A stretch of DNA of 64,000 nt from Streptomyces aurantiogriseus (lineage in GTDB: Bacteria > Actinomycetota > Actinomycetes > Streptomycetales > Streptomycetaceae): the NCBI RefSeq assembly GCF_014649375.1, contig NZ_BMSX01000016.1, positions 124,001 through 188,000 on the forward strand. The letters are read 5' to 3'. The notes under the pieces were generated by a model. The model was not told the DNA's origin, did not search any database, and worked only from the letters and a program-made list of their open reading frames with translations. The number at the start of each line of letters is the position of its first letter. The stretch's first letter is position 1. Shown in pieces: positions 1 to 8,250 of this stretch. Both the position numbers and the translations under genes were made by a program.

Positions 1-2498
1 TCGCTGCCCGGTGCGGGGTTCGCGGTGGCACCGCGGCCGGGTTGCCTGCCACCGCCGCGCACCCAGCCGTCCCGGTACGCGGCCATCCGGTCCCGTACGA
101 GTTCGGGGGTGCGCCCGTCGTCGCCGCGCGGGCCGGGCGCCTGGGCCGGCTCCTCGGGAAGCGGACGGCGCAGCTGGGGGGCGAGGTTCGCCTGCCGTAC
201 CCGGCGTGGCAGGTCGTCCGATCCGTCGGAGTCGTCCAGTGGGCGGTGCAGGCGCAAGGTCGTGACTCCGGGGGGTGGGGTGTCGGCGGCGGACGGCTCG
301 GCGGCGGCCCGGCCGGGAGCGACGAGCGCCGGCCGGTCGGCGGTCGAGGCCACGGCCTCCTGGTGGTGGTCGGCGGCGGGCACGCGCGCGTACTCGCGTT
401 CCGCGGGCGCCTCTTCCGCTTCCGCCACCTCTCGAGCGGAACGTTCCGGCGTGCCGCTGTGCAGCAGGACGGTGGGCAGCAGGACGACCGCCGTGGTGCC
501 GCCGTAGGGCGAGGTGCGCAGGTGGACCTTGACGCCGTGGCGTGCGGCGAGCCTGCTGACCACGAACAGGCCGAGCCGGTCGCTGTCGAAGAGGTCGAGG
601 GCCTCGGACTGCTCGATCCGCCGGTTGGCCTCGGCAAGGGTCTCCTTGCCCATGCCCAGGCCCCGGTCCTCGACCTCGACGGCGTAGCCGTTGCCGACGG
701 GCTCGCCGGTGATGCGCACGCGCGTGTGCGGAGGCGAGAACTGGGCGGCGTTCTCGACGAGTTCGGCGAGCAGGTGGGTGAGGTCGGCGACGGCGGAGCC
801 GATGACGGAGGCCTCCGGGAGCTGCCGTACCTCCACGCGCGCGTAGTCCTCGACTTCGGAGACGGCGGCGCGGACCACGTTGGTCAGGGAGACCGGCATG
901 CGCCAGGCCCGGCCGGGGGCGGCGCCGGAGAGGATGATCAGGCTCTCCGCGTGGCGTCGCATGCGAGTGGTGAGATGGTCGAGCCGGAAGAGGTCGCTCA
1001 GCTCGTTCGGGTCGTCGGAGCGGCGCTCCATGCTGTCCAGGAGACTGAGCTGGCGGTGGACCAGAACCTGACTGCGCCGGGCGAGGTTGACGAACACGCC
1101 GGAGATGCCACTGGCGAGCTCGGCACGCTCCACCGCGGCGCGCAGGGCGGCCCGGTGCACGGTGCCGAGGGCCTCGGCGACCTGGCCGGTCTCGTCCTCG
1201 GCGCGCGGTCCGGGCGGGGCCTCTGCCCGGATGTCGATCTCCTCTCCGGCCCGGAGTTTCCGCATGGCCTCGGGGAGTTTGCGCCGGGCGATCTCCAGGG
1301 CACCGTTGCGCAGGCTCACCAGCTCGACGACGAGTCCGCGGCCGATGCGGACGGAGATGACGAGCGAGGCGGCGACGGCGGCGAGGCCCAGGAGCACCGC
1401 GGCGCCGGCGGGGGTGAGCAGACCGCGGGTGAACGGGTCGGCGCGGTCGGCGACTCCGCGCGCCGCGTCCGCCTCGATGGTCCGCATGCCGTTCTGCACG
1501 CGCGCGTGTGCCGTGCCCCAGGTCGCTTCCGGCGCGGCGGCGAGGACCTTCGCACCGGGTCCGTCGGCGAGCACCTTGTCCTCGACGGCGTCCACGACAG
1601 CGTAGGCGCTGCCCGCGGCCAGGCTCCGCCAGGCGATGCGTTCGGGGCCGCGGAGGTCCGCCACGGCCGACTCGGTGAGGGTGCGGCGCGTGTCGACGGC
1701 GCCGGTGAACAGCCGCAGGCGCTCTCCGTCGAGGTGGCCCGCCAGACGTGCGCTGTCGAGCACGACGTCCTCCTGGGCCAGCGCCTCGCCCGCGCGGGAG
1801 AACTCGAGCAGCACGCGCGCGTCGGAGCCGAGTTCCGCGTCCTGGATGCCGGACAGAGCCCCGCCGACGGAGAAGGCGGCCGAGATCGTCCTCGTGTACC
1901 GGCTGTACGTCTCCTCCCAGCCGGCGCTGCCGTCGAGCACCGCGGTCCGCAGGGAGCGCAGTTCCTCGGCGCCGGTGACGAACGCCTCGAGGCGCTGGGC
2001 GACTCCGGCGGGCAGCTCCTGGGCGTCGGCGACGGTGCTGTCGTCGCCGAGCCGGAGCCCGGCCACGGCGCGGTCCGTGCGCTCGCCGAGCTCCTTGAGG
2101 TCGCCGTTCTGCGCGGCGGCCGGGTCGGTGGCGTGGCGCACGGCGGCCGCCCGCTCGGTCTGGAGCGCCGCCACCGCGGCCGCGACGGGGGTGCGGACCT
2201 CGGAGTCCACGCGCTGCAACTGCCGCAGCCGGGAGACGTCCTGGGCGGTGCTGACGGTGGCGTACGCCCACAGGGCCAGCAGGGAGACGACCGGCACCAT
2301 CAGCAGACAGACGATCTTGGCGCGCACGGTGCGCGGCCGGATCCGCCGGCGTCCCACGCGCGTGGGTGGCGCGTCCGTCACTGTGCCCGACGGCTCGTCC
2401 GGCCCCTCGTCGGCGGGCGGTCCGGCGTGGGCGCGACGCCCGCGCACGGGGGGCGGCGTCTCGGCGCCGTCCGTGGGGGTCCTCCGGGGTGTACGCAT
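1..2498 (-). CDS. Nitrate/nitrite-sensing (NIT) domain sensor histidine kinase, partial at its C-terminus
   Basis: Membrane sensor kinase, about 832 codons visible; the frame runs off the window start without a stop. A charged N-terminus is followed by a hydrophobic segment near residues 70-90 and a long helical extracellular region of NIT type (about 95-390). HAMP-like sequence lies near 395-450. A kinase-like helix with LDHLTTRMRR sits near 509, an N-box LVENAAQF near 581 and a G-box GLGMGK near 616. The C-terminal tail is proline/arginine-rich and probably disordered. NIT domains are known as nitrate/nitrite sensors; that this one senses them is inference. In Streptomyces such kinases often head a conservon (roadblock, DUF742, GTPase), which would lie outside the window. 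The start ATG at 2498 lies 48 bp after the MHYT gene on the same strand, so the two probably share a transcript. Confidence 0.85.
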   Translation of the reverse strand, partial: MRTPRRTPTDGAETPPPVRGRRAHAGPPADEGPDEPSGTVTDAPPTRVGRRRIRPRTVRAKIVCLLMVPVVSLLALWAYATVSTAQDVSRLRQLQRVDSEVRTPVAAAVAALQTERAAAVRHATDPAAAQNGDLKELGERTDRAVAGLRLGDDSTVADAQELPAGVAQRLEAFVTGAEELRSLRTAVLDGSAGWEETYSRYTRTISAAFSVGGALSGIQDAELGSDARVLLEFSRAGEALAQEDVVLDSARLAGHLDGERLRLFTGAVDTRRTLTESAVADLRGPERIAWRSLAAGSAYAVVDAVEDKVLADGPGAKVLAAAPEATWGTAHARVQNGMRTIEADAARGVADRADPFTRGLLTPAGAAVLLGLAAVAASLVISVRIGRGLVVELVSLRNGALEIARRKLPEAMRKLRAGEEIDIRAEAPPGPRAEDETGQVAEALGTVHRAALRAAVERAELASGISGVFVNLARRSQVLVHRQLSLLDSMERRSDDPNELSDLFRLDHLTTRMRRHAESLIILSGAAPGRAWRMPVSLTNVVRAAVSEVEDYARVEVRQLPEASVIGSAVADLTHLLAELVENAAQFSPPHTRVRITGEPVGNGYAVEVEDRGLGMGKETLAEANRRIEQSEALDLFDSDRLGLFVVSRLAARHGVKVHLRTSPYGGTTAVVLLPTVLLHSGTPERSAREVAEAEEAPAEREYARVPAADHHQEAVASTADRPALVAPGRAAAEPSAADTPPPGVTTLRLHRPLDDSDGSDDLPRRVRQANLAPQLRRPLPEEPAQAPGPRGDDGRTPELVRDRMAAYRDGWVRGGGRQPGRGATANPAPGS

Positions 2499-2546
2499 GG
2501 CCTCCTCGCTCAAAAGGGGGTTCGGGGGTTGTGCCGTCCGGTCCCG

Positions 2547-3341
2547 TCACACGGTGCGGGCCTGTTGACGGCCGGCGACGCTCTCCAGCGGCTGCTGCGC
2601 GGAGGCGGACGCCTCGCGCTCCCCCGTCGTGGGAGACAGTGCGACGAAGGCCGAGGTCAGGAAGAGATAGGACCCGAGGCCGACGGCGAGGGGGAAGATG
2701 AACTGCATCGCCGTGGCCCCGGGCAGGACCTCGCCGGACGGCGTGACACGCACGTCCACCGCGAACATCGCGGTGTAGTGCATGCTGCTCACCGCCGCGC
2801 CCATGACGAGCGAGGCGAGGGTGACCGCGACCGGCGACTTGATGTTGAGCGCCGCCCAGAGGGCCGCGGTCGCCGCGACGACGGCGATCAGGACGGAGAG
2901 TCCGACGAGCATCGGGTCGTAAGTCACGTCGCCGTGCAGCCGGACCGCGGCCATGCCCAGGTAGTGCATGCTCGCCACGCCGAGGCCGGTGGTGAGACCG
3001 CCGATCAGCAACGCGCGCGTGCGGTCGCGGCCGTAGCCGACGGCGAAGACGCCGGCGCAGACGACGACCATGGCGACGAGGAGGCTGAGCACGGTCAGGG
3101 GGACGTCGTAGCGGATGTCGGTGCCGCTGACGCCGAAGCCGAGCATGGCCACGAAGTGCATGGTCCAGATGCCGGTACCGATCGCGGAGGCCGCCGTGAC
3201 GAGCCAGTTGCGGCGCGAGCGCCCGGTGGCGCCCAGCGCACGGACGGTGCAGCGCAGCCCGAGGGCGGCGCCGATGCAGGCCATCACGTACGACAGCACG
3301 GGGGTCAGCCAGCCGAAGGTGGCGTGGTCCAGGTGTCCCAT
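2547..3341 (-). CDS. MHYT-domain integral membrane sensor protein
   Basis: A 264-residue protein that is mostly hydrophobic, with about seven membrane helices. Three MHYT repeats are readable: TMHFVAM, SMHYLGM and SMHYTAM, spaced about 60-75 residues apart. The conserved Met and His residues in this family have been proposed to bind copper and sense a diatomic gas. No output domain (GGDEF, EAL, kinase) follows, so it must signal through a partner or act as an accessory membrane protein. The sensor kinase starts 48 bp downstream on the same strand, making a functional pairing plausible but unproven. The C-terminal 25 residues are polar and cytoplasmic-looking. Confidence 0.88.
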   Translation of the reverse strand: MGHLDHATFGWLTPVLSYVMACIGAALGLRCTVRALGATGRSRRNWLVTAASAIGTGIWTMHFVAMLGFGVSGTDIRYDVPLTVLSLLVAMVVVCAGVFAVGYGRDRTRALLIGGLTTGLGVASMHYLGMAAVRLHGDVTYDPMLVGLSVLIAVVAATAALWAALNIKSPVAVTLASLVMGAAVSSMHYTAMFAVDVRVTPSGEVLPGATAMQFIFPLAVGLGSYLFLTSAFVALSPTTGEREASASAQQPLESVAGRQQARTV

Positions 3342-3484
3342 GGCTCCGGGACGCTAGTGGGGGCACGGGAGCACAAAGGGGGCGCATTTCGAAAGGTGCC
3401 GCAATATGACGCGGAAATGCGCCGGAGCGATCGCCTCACGCTCGAACGTGTGCACCGCGACGTCCTCCGTGCCGGTGAGGGATC

Positions 3485-4093
3485 ATGCGGCACATGAGCG
3501 ATGACCACACACACGTCCAGGAGTTCTTCACCGCGCGCGCGGCGGACTGGGACAGCCGGTTCCCCGACGACGGTCCCGCCTACGCGGCGGCGGTCGCCGA
3601 GCTCGGTCTGCGCGAGGGCGACCGCGTGCTGGACGCGGGCTGCGGCACCGGTCGGGCCCTGACGCCCCTGCGTGGGGCCGTGGGACCCTCGGGAGTGGTC
3701 CTCGGTGCCGATCTGACCCCGGCCATGCTCGAGGCCGCCGTACGGGCGGGACGGGACCGCGACGGACAGCTGCTGCTCACCGACGTGGCCGCGCTGCCCC
3801 TGCGCTCAGGGTCACTCGACGCCGTGTTCGGGGCCGGGCTCATCTCCCACCTGCCCGACCCGGCGGAGAACCTGCGCGAGCTGGCCCGCGTCGTGCGCCC
3901 CGGCGGCACGCTCGCGCTGTTCCACCCGATCGGCAGGGCGGCGCTCGCGGCACGTCAGGGCCGCCGGATCACCCCCGACGACCTGCGTGCGGAGCCGAAC
4001 CTCCGTCCACTGCTGGCCGGTTCCGGATGGCGTCTGACGTCGTACGCCGACGAGGACGCCCGTTTCCTGGCCCTGGCCGTCCGCGAGGACTGA
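3485..4093 (+). CDS. Class I SAM-dependent methyltransferase
   Basis: A 202-residue class I methyltransferase of the Methyltransf_11 type. Motif I VLDAGCGTGRAL binds S-adenosylmethionine near residues 47-58, an acidic end of strand 2 appears in GADLTPAML, and the post-motif region VVRPGGTLALFHP is clear. The N-terminal FFTARAADWDSRF segment is typical of small-molecule methyltransferases of the UbiE/BioC kind. The substrate cannot be told. The first ATG (3485) has GAGGG about 5 bases upstream; a second in-frame ATG at 3494 is an alternative. It ends 4 bp before the convergent hydrolase gene. Confidence 0.85.
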   Translation: MRHMSDDHTHVQEFFTARAADWDSRFPDDGPAYAAAVAELGLREGDRVLDAGCGTGRALTPLRGAVGPSGVVLGADLTPAMLEAAVRAGRDRDGQLLLTDVAALPLRSGSLDAVFGAGLISHLPDPAENLRELARVVRPGGTLALFHPIGRAALAARQGRRITPDDLRAEPNLRPLLAGSGWRLTSYADEDARFLALAVRED

Positions 4094-4096
4094 CGT

Positions 4097-4855
4097 TCAC
4101 ACCCCTCCGGCGACCGCGGTCACAAAGGCGTCGGGGTTGTCGAACATGACGTTGTGGCCGGCGGCCGGCACGGTCACCACGCGCACGCCCGCCGCCTCCA
4201 GGGCGCCCGCTCCCACCAGTTCTCCGCTGCGCTCGCCCTGAAGGTAGACGCGCTCGACCGAGTCGAGGGCGGTCAGGATCTCGCGCATCACGGGGACGGA
4301 GCCCTGTCGCAGCCCGACGGCACTGCGGTGCAGGGCACGCGGGTCGGCCAGCCGCATGGTCGCCGCCCACAGGGGTCCGATCGCGTCCAGCACGCGCGCG
4401 CGGCCGCCGTCGACGAACTCGTCCTCGGTGTAGGCGGCGATTCCGCTGCTGCCCGCGGTCGGCGGCGGGAAGGCGTCGAGGTTGGCCTCCGTGAGGACGA
4501 GCCGGGAGACCAGGTCGGGCCGGCGGTGGGCGAGGACGATGGCCACGGAGCCGCCCATGCTGTGGGCGATCAGCTCGGCGCCCGTCACGCCCGCCGTGTC
4601 CAAGGCGACCGCCAGGGCGTCCGCATGCTCCTCCAGCGTGTAGCCGAAGTCCTCGGGCCGGTCGCTGATGCCGTGCCCGGGAAGGTCGACAAACAGACTG
4701 CGCCTGCCGGCGAGTTCGGGATGTGCTGCCACGTGCGCGTGGTAGACCGCCGAGGTCGCCCCCAGCCCGTGCACGTACACGCGCGCGGGCTGCGCGCCCG
4801 GTGTCTCCGTCCAGCGGATCCAGCCTTCCCCACCACCGAACTCGGCTTGTCGCAT
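4097..4855 (-). CDS. Alpha/beta hydrolase
   Basis: A 252-residue alpha/beta hydrolase. The nucleophile elbow reads AHSMGGS, the oxyanion strand is YVHGLGAT, an early DLPGHG loop is typical of the family, and the catalytic His lies in VPAAGHNVMFD near the C-terminus. No signal peptide, so it is cytoplasmic. The substrate is not predictable; esterases, lactonases and haloperoxidase-like enzymes share this pattern. The ATG at 4855 has AGGAGA about 5 bases upstream; a GTG at 4858 is less well spaced. It is transcribed away from the PadR gene and the shared 121-bp gap holds an inverted repeat, so PadR control is likely. Confidence 0.88.
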   Translation of the reverse strand: MRQAEFGGGEGWIRWTETPGAQPARVYVHGLGATSAVYHAHVAAHPELAGRRSLFVDLPGHGISDRPEDFGYTLEEHADALAVALDTAGVTGAELIAHSMGGSVAIVLAHRRPDLVSRLVLTEANLDAFPPPTAGSSGIAAYTEDEFVDGGRARVLDAIGPLWAATMRLADPRALHRSAVGLRQGSVPVMREILTALDSVERVYLQGERSGELVGAGALEAAGVRVVTVPAAGHNVMFDNPDAFVTAVAGGV

Positions 4856-4899
4856 CACTGTCTCCTGAGGGCATCACGGTCGATTCGAGCACCTCGAAG

Positions 4900-4935
4900 A
4901 TACCTCGTCACCGATGTATGGCGACAACGAGATAT
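4900..4935. promoter_or_regulatory. Candidate PadR operator (inverted repeat) in the divergent promoter region
   Basis: ATACCTCGT at 4900-4908 is mirrored by ACGAGATAT at 4927-4935 (8 of 9 pairs, 18-base spacer). The core is AT-richer than its surroundings and lies between a leftward hydrolase and a rightward PadR-type repressor. PadR proteins bind dyads in such gaps and repress both directions. Which regulator binds here is inference. Confidence 0.5.
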
Positions 4936-4976
4936 GCCATGCCCGGTGTACCACGACTGTGCGGCAGAATGCAGGC

Positions 4977-5501
4977 ATGCTGGAGCTCGCCATCCTCGGC
5001 TTCCTGTACGACGCCCCGCTGCACGGCTACGAACTGCGCAAACGCATCACGGCACTCACGGCACACGTACGGCCCGTGGCCGAGAGCACCCTGTATCCGG
5101 CGATCAAGCGGCTGGAGAAGTCGGGCCTCCTGGTGCGCGCCACCGAGCCCGGCGCCGTGGCGGCCCCGCGGCACGTCCTGAGCCTCACCGACCAGGGCAG
5201 GCGCGAACTGCGCCGGCGGCTGGCCGAGCCCGACCAGCGGGACATCACCGACGAGAACCGCTGGTTCACGGTGCTCGCCTTCCTCCGGCACCTGGACGAC
5301 GCCGCGGCTCAGGCGGTCGTACTGCGCCGTCGGCTGGCCTTCCTGGAGGAGCCGGCGAGCTTCTTCTACGAAGGCGACCGGCCGGTGCGCGCCGAGGAAC
5401 TGGACGACCCGTTCCGGCGGGGCGTGCTCACCATCGCGCGAGCAACGTCGCGGGCCGAGGTCGGCTGGCTGCGGGAGACGCTGGACTCACTGGGTGGTTG
5501 A
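4977..5501 (+). CDS. PadR family transcriptional regulator
   Basis: A 174-residue PadR-type repressor. The N-terminal winged helix starts right at the chosen ATG (LELAILGFLYDAPLHGYELRK) and includes the family hallmark STLYPAIKRLEKSGLL. The C-terminal half is helical with KEE-like charge patterns, as in the Vir_act_alpha_C dimerisation domain. PadR proteins usually sense small hydrophobic or phenolic compounds and repress neighbouring detoxification genes. An in-frame ATG at 4914 exists but would add residues unlike the family and would put translation inside the candidate operator. The divergent hydrolase is the likely target. The 3' end overlaps the convergent MpaB-like gene by 15 bp. Confidence 0.88.
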   Translation: MLELAILGFLYDAPLHGYELRKRITALTAHVRPVAESTLYPAIKRLEKSGLLVRATEPGAVAAPRHVLSLTDQGRRELRRRLAEPDQRDITDENRWFTVLAFLRHLDDAAAQAVVLRRRLAFLEEPASFFYEGDRPVRAEELDDPFRRGVLTIARATSRAEVGWLRETLDSLGG

Positions 5502-6383
5502 TCCGCCGACATGCCGCACGGGGCAGCCCCTTACGCCGGGCATCGGGCGGGTGCCCAGGTCCTCCAGCCGGTAGCCGTTCGGGTAGCCCTTGATCTGCCA
5601 GTTCTGCCGTGCGAAGTGCGGTGCGCGGCGCGGGGGCAGCAGCCGGACGGCACGTCCACGCGCGCGTACCGCTGTGCGGACCAGGGCGCGGGTGACGGGG
5701 GCCGGCGGGGTGTAGCGGAAGGCCTTCAGGAGCGGTTCGTCGAGCAGGGCGAGGGTGGCGGTGCGCAGCACCGGGGCGAGCGGCCGCGGGTACCAGGAGG
5801 CCATCAGGTCGAGCGTGGCGTCCGAGACCCGCCGGGCGCCCTCGTCCCAGGCGAAGTGGCTCTCCTCGTAGGCGTCGAGGCAGGCTTCGAACTCCTCGTA
5901 GGAGCCGGGGATGTCCTTGATGCCCATGCGCTGTCCGAGGGTGCGGTAGTGGACGGTGGAGGCGACGATCTCATGGCGGGAGAGCCTGCGCCATCCGTAG
6001 GAGTCGATCCAGCGCTTGGGCATGACGACGAAGGTGCAGAGCACGTACCTCATGTCGTCGCTGCCGATGTCGTAGCTGCGATGCATCTGGTTGATGCGAC
6101 GGACGGCCGTACGGCCCTCTTCGCTGTCGAAGCCGTGCTCGACGACAGCGTCGAGGAGCAGCGAGGTGTCGTCGTAGCGCTTCTGCGTGCGGTCCGTGAG
6201 CTCCGCCGTCCGCGCGAGCAGTCTGCCGATGCTCGGCACCGCGTAGGTGCGGTACAAGGCCAGTTCCAGGGCGCGAGTGAAGTCCCAGGGGAACTCGTAC
6301 GCCGCGGTGAGCCGGTAGATCGCGGAGGCGTCCTCGTAGGGGTCCATCCGCCGGATCTGTTCGAGCCGTTCGAAGCGCTTCAC
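5487..6383 (-). CDS. MpaB/rubber-oxygenase-like (DUF2236) protein
   Basis: A 298-residue protein of the DUF2236/MpaB family, a haem-associated fold that includes the rubber oxygenase Lcp and the fungal enzyme MpaB'. Family-like features are an RTYAVPSIGRLLARTAELTD segment near the N-terminus, a central His-rich helix (NQMHRSYDI) and the PKRWIDSYGWRRLSRHE segment. No signal peptide or TM helix. The substrate is unknown. The GTG at 6383 is chosen because AAGGGGGA lies 7 bases upstream and family members begin with this helix. An open frame extends further upstream to 6605, but that part overlaps the opposite gene and looks non-coding. Confidence 0.75.
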   Translation of the reverse strand: MKRFERLEQIRRMDPYEDASAIYRLTAAYEFPWDFTRALELALYRTYAVPSIGRLLARTAELTDRTQKRYDDTSLLLDAVVEHGFDSEEGRTAVRRINQMHRSYDIGSDDMRYVLCTFVVMPKRWIDSYGWRRLSRHEIVASTVHYRTLGQRMGIKDIPGSYEEFEACLDAYEESHFAWDEGARRVSDATLDLMASWYPRPLAPVLRTATLALLDEPLLKAFRYTPPAPVTRALVRTAVRARGRAVRLLPPRRAPHFARQNWQIKGYPNGYRLEDLGTRPMPGVRGCPVRHVGGSTTQ

Positions 6384-6483
6384 CGCACCGTCCCCCTTCT
6401 GCCGCCGGAACTGTAACTCTACGTTGAGTAGCAGGAGATGAACGCTCAGCTCGGGGGAATCACGCAGGGGGAAGGTGGTCGGC

Positions 6484-6813
6484 ATGTTCGACGGGGTCCG
6501 CAAGGCATGGGGGAGATTTCTCGACGGCACGCGCGCGGGGTCACATCCGGGTGGAGGCCAGGCCATGGGCGGGCAGCAGCCCACCGGCACAAAACGCACA
6601 CACAATCTGTTCGAGGCGGCCGCCGCCTATGTCTCGGCCTGCGCGGAGGACGACCAGGACCGGATCGACGAGGCGGCGGGCTGGGTGTCGCCGGAGGCGC
6701 TGTCCTTCGGGGTCAACGAGCTGGCCTGCCGCGCGGTCATCGCGCTCGCGCGGGAGCGCGACGAGTCGCCGCGGACGGTGGCCCGGGCGCTCCTCGGGCT
6801 GCCCACCGCGTGA
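6484..6813 (+). CDS. Small uncharacterised protein
   Basis: A 109-residue protein I do not recognise. The first 35 residues are rich in Gly, Arg and polar residues. The rest is an alpha-helical domain with regular acidic and hydrophobic spacing (FEAAAAYVSACAEDDQDRI, then NELACRAVIALARERDES). GGGGGAAGG lies 8 bases before the ATG at 6484. An equally good GGAG-preceded ATG at 6565 would give an 81-residue protein limited to the helical domain. It diverges from the MpaB-like gene across about 100 bp. No membrane segment or metal motif. Confidence 0.65.
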   Translation: MFDGVRKAWGRFLDGTRAGSHPGGGQAMGGQQPTGTKRTHNLFEAAAAYVSACAEDDQDRIDEAAGWVSPEALSFGVNELACRAVIALARERDESPRTVARALLGLPTA

Positions 6814-6950
6814 GCGCGGTCGGCGAGCCGGGGGCGATTCGCCCCTGTCCGGTCGGAAACTGCAGCTCCGGGTGTGTCGGGGAGTCGTGACAAGCGCCTT
6901 CCCACCGCACTAGGGTGCGCGCCGGTGGACGAACCGATGGGGAGGCTGGA

Positions 6951-7787
6951 ATGGCCGGGACGGACGAGGACGCCGTCGCCGCCGCGGACGATGCGCTCTA
7001 TGTGCTCACGGCGGTGCTGCTGACGCCGGCGAAGTTCCCGAGTGTGCTGGGCGACGACTATCCGGAGGCCTGCGCGGCGCTCGGCCTCGCGCCACTCGCC
7101 GACGGATACGGCCTGGTGCTGGGCCAGGACAGTGTTGGCGCGCGGTGGACGGTCGTCATCGACGACGTGTCGCTGGTGGCCGTCGCCATCGCGTCGTGGG
7201 ACTGCGGCATGGAGTACGAGCTGTCGCCCGACGAGCGGACGGTGGTGGCCGCCCTGCCCGGCTGGCCCCTGGAGGTCGCCGTCGCGGCTCCCGGCGTACC
7301 CGCCCCGCACGACCCAGCCCCGGAGATCGCGGACGGGCCCGCCCTGTGCCCGCCGGACACGAGCGTCTGGGGCCCCGCGCAGCGACGGCTGGGGGCCGAC
7401 GAGATCGCGCTCCAGTGGGCCCTGTGGCGCGATCAGATCGACGACGCCGAGTTCACGCCACCGCCGGCCACGTCGGGGGCCGATGGCGCGGACGAGGCGG
7501 AGAAGGATGCGCCGAAGGGGCACACGGGCATCCGACGGGTCCTCGCGGAGGCGCGCGCCTACGTGGACTCCCCGCCTCCCCTGGGCCGTGTGCGCTCGTC
7601 GTTCGCATCCGGCGACGCACGCACCCTGCGCGCCGACGGTCCCGGCTGGTCGCTGGTGGCCAGAACCGACGACATCGCGTTCGTCCTGCTCGACGACGAG
7701 CCCGGCGAGGTGCTGCCGGTCGGCCGGGGACCCGAACTGCCGGGCCTCCTGGAGGCGCTGGACAAGATGGCGGTGCGGCCGAGCTGA
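6951..7787 (+). CDS. Uncharacterised 278-residue protein
   Basis: Not recognised. The protein is acidic and soluble, with two globular halves. The N-terminal half (about 1-100) alternates strands and helices and ends with SPDERTVVAALPGWPLEV. A Pro/Ala linker is followed by a C-terminal half of short strands (WSLVARTDDIAFVLLDD) resembling small alpha-beta immunity or barrel-like proteins, but no catalytic motif is evident. GGGGAGG precedes the ATG by about 5 bases, which decides this start over an upstream in-frame ATG at 6915. It stands alone, with the small membrane protein gene convergent 55 bp downstream. Confidence 0.65.
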   Translation: MAGTDEDAVAAADDALYVLTAVLLTPAKFPSVLGDDYPEACAALGLAPLADGYGLVLGQDSVGARWTVVIDDVSLVAVAIASWDCGMEYELSPDERTVVAALPGWPLEVAVAAPGVPAPHDPAPEIADGPALCPPDTSVWGPAQRRLGADEIALQWALWRDQIDDAEFTPPPATSGADGADEAEKDAPKGHTGIRRVLAEARAYVDSPPPLGRVRSSFASGDARTLRADGPGWSLVARTDDIAFVLLDDEPGEVLPVGRGPELPGLLEALDKMAVRPS

Positions 7788-7842
7788 GCCCTGATCGGCC
7801 GGACGGGCCGGACGACGGGGACCGCGTCGCGGTCCCCGCTCC

Positions 7843-8025
7843 TCAGCGCCCGAGCTCCTTGCGGGTGACGCGGCGCAGCCTGCGCCGCTGCGAGGGGTCC
7901 AGCGTGAGGTACGCCGCCGCCGGGACTCCCAGTACGATCAGCAGGGCCGCCCACCAGGGCAGCCAGATCAGCAGAAGGAGCCCGACGGCCACACCTCCTG
8001 CGGCGATCTTCGCGTTCTTCGACAT
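7843..8025 (-). CDS. Small membrane protein, two helices
   Basis: A 60-residue protein: short basic N-terminus (MSKNAKI), two hydrophobic stretches (about 7-25 and 28-42) separated by a Trp-Trp turn, and a strongly basic tail (RRRLRRVTRKELGR). The pattern predicts a small inner-membrane protein with both ends in the cytoplasm. GGAGG lies about 7 bases before the ATG. Function unknown; no family recognised. It diverges from the SNF2 gene across a 225-bp gap in which I see no clear operator. Confidence 0.65.
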   Translation of the reverse strand: MSKNAKIAAGGVAVGLLLLIWLPWWAALLIVLGVPAAAYLTLDPSQRRRLRRVTRKELGR

Positions 8026-8250
8026 ATGCGACGCCTCCTTCGCGGCCAGTGCCGCTCTCTGTTCTGAAAACGGGTCCGCGCGGCGCGCGGTTCCACCCGC
8101 GTCCCTGAGAGGTCCCTGACCTACATCCCTTAGATGCCCCTGAGAGGCACTCGCTCCCCGTCCACGGAGGGCCCCACGGCAATCCGGAAATCGGGTGCGC
8201 GTTCGACGTCGAAGTGTTGTACCCTCTGCGACCGACCTCGGTAGTCAAAT

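Noticed and set aside
42-3497. A 1151-codon rightward open frame
   Set aside because: It is the antisense shadow of the histidine kinase and MHYT genes. Its product is Arg/Gly/Asp-rich without domains, while the opposite strand encodes recognisable motifs.
5487-6605. Longer version of the MpaB-like protein starting at 6605
   Set aside because: The extra 74 codons overlap the opposite small gene and lack family character; GTG 6383 has a well-placed ribosome site.
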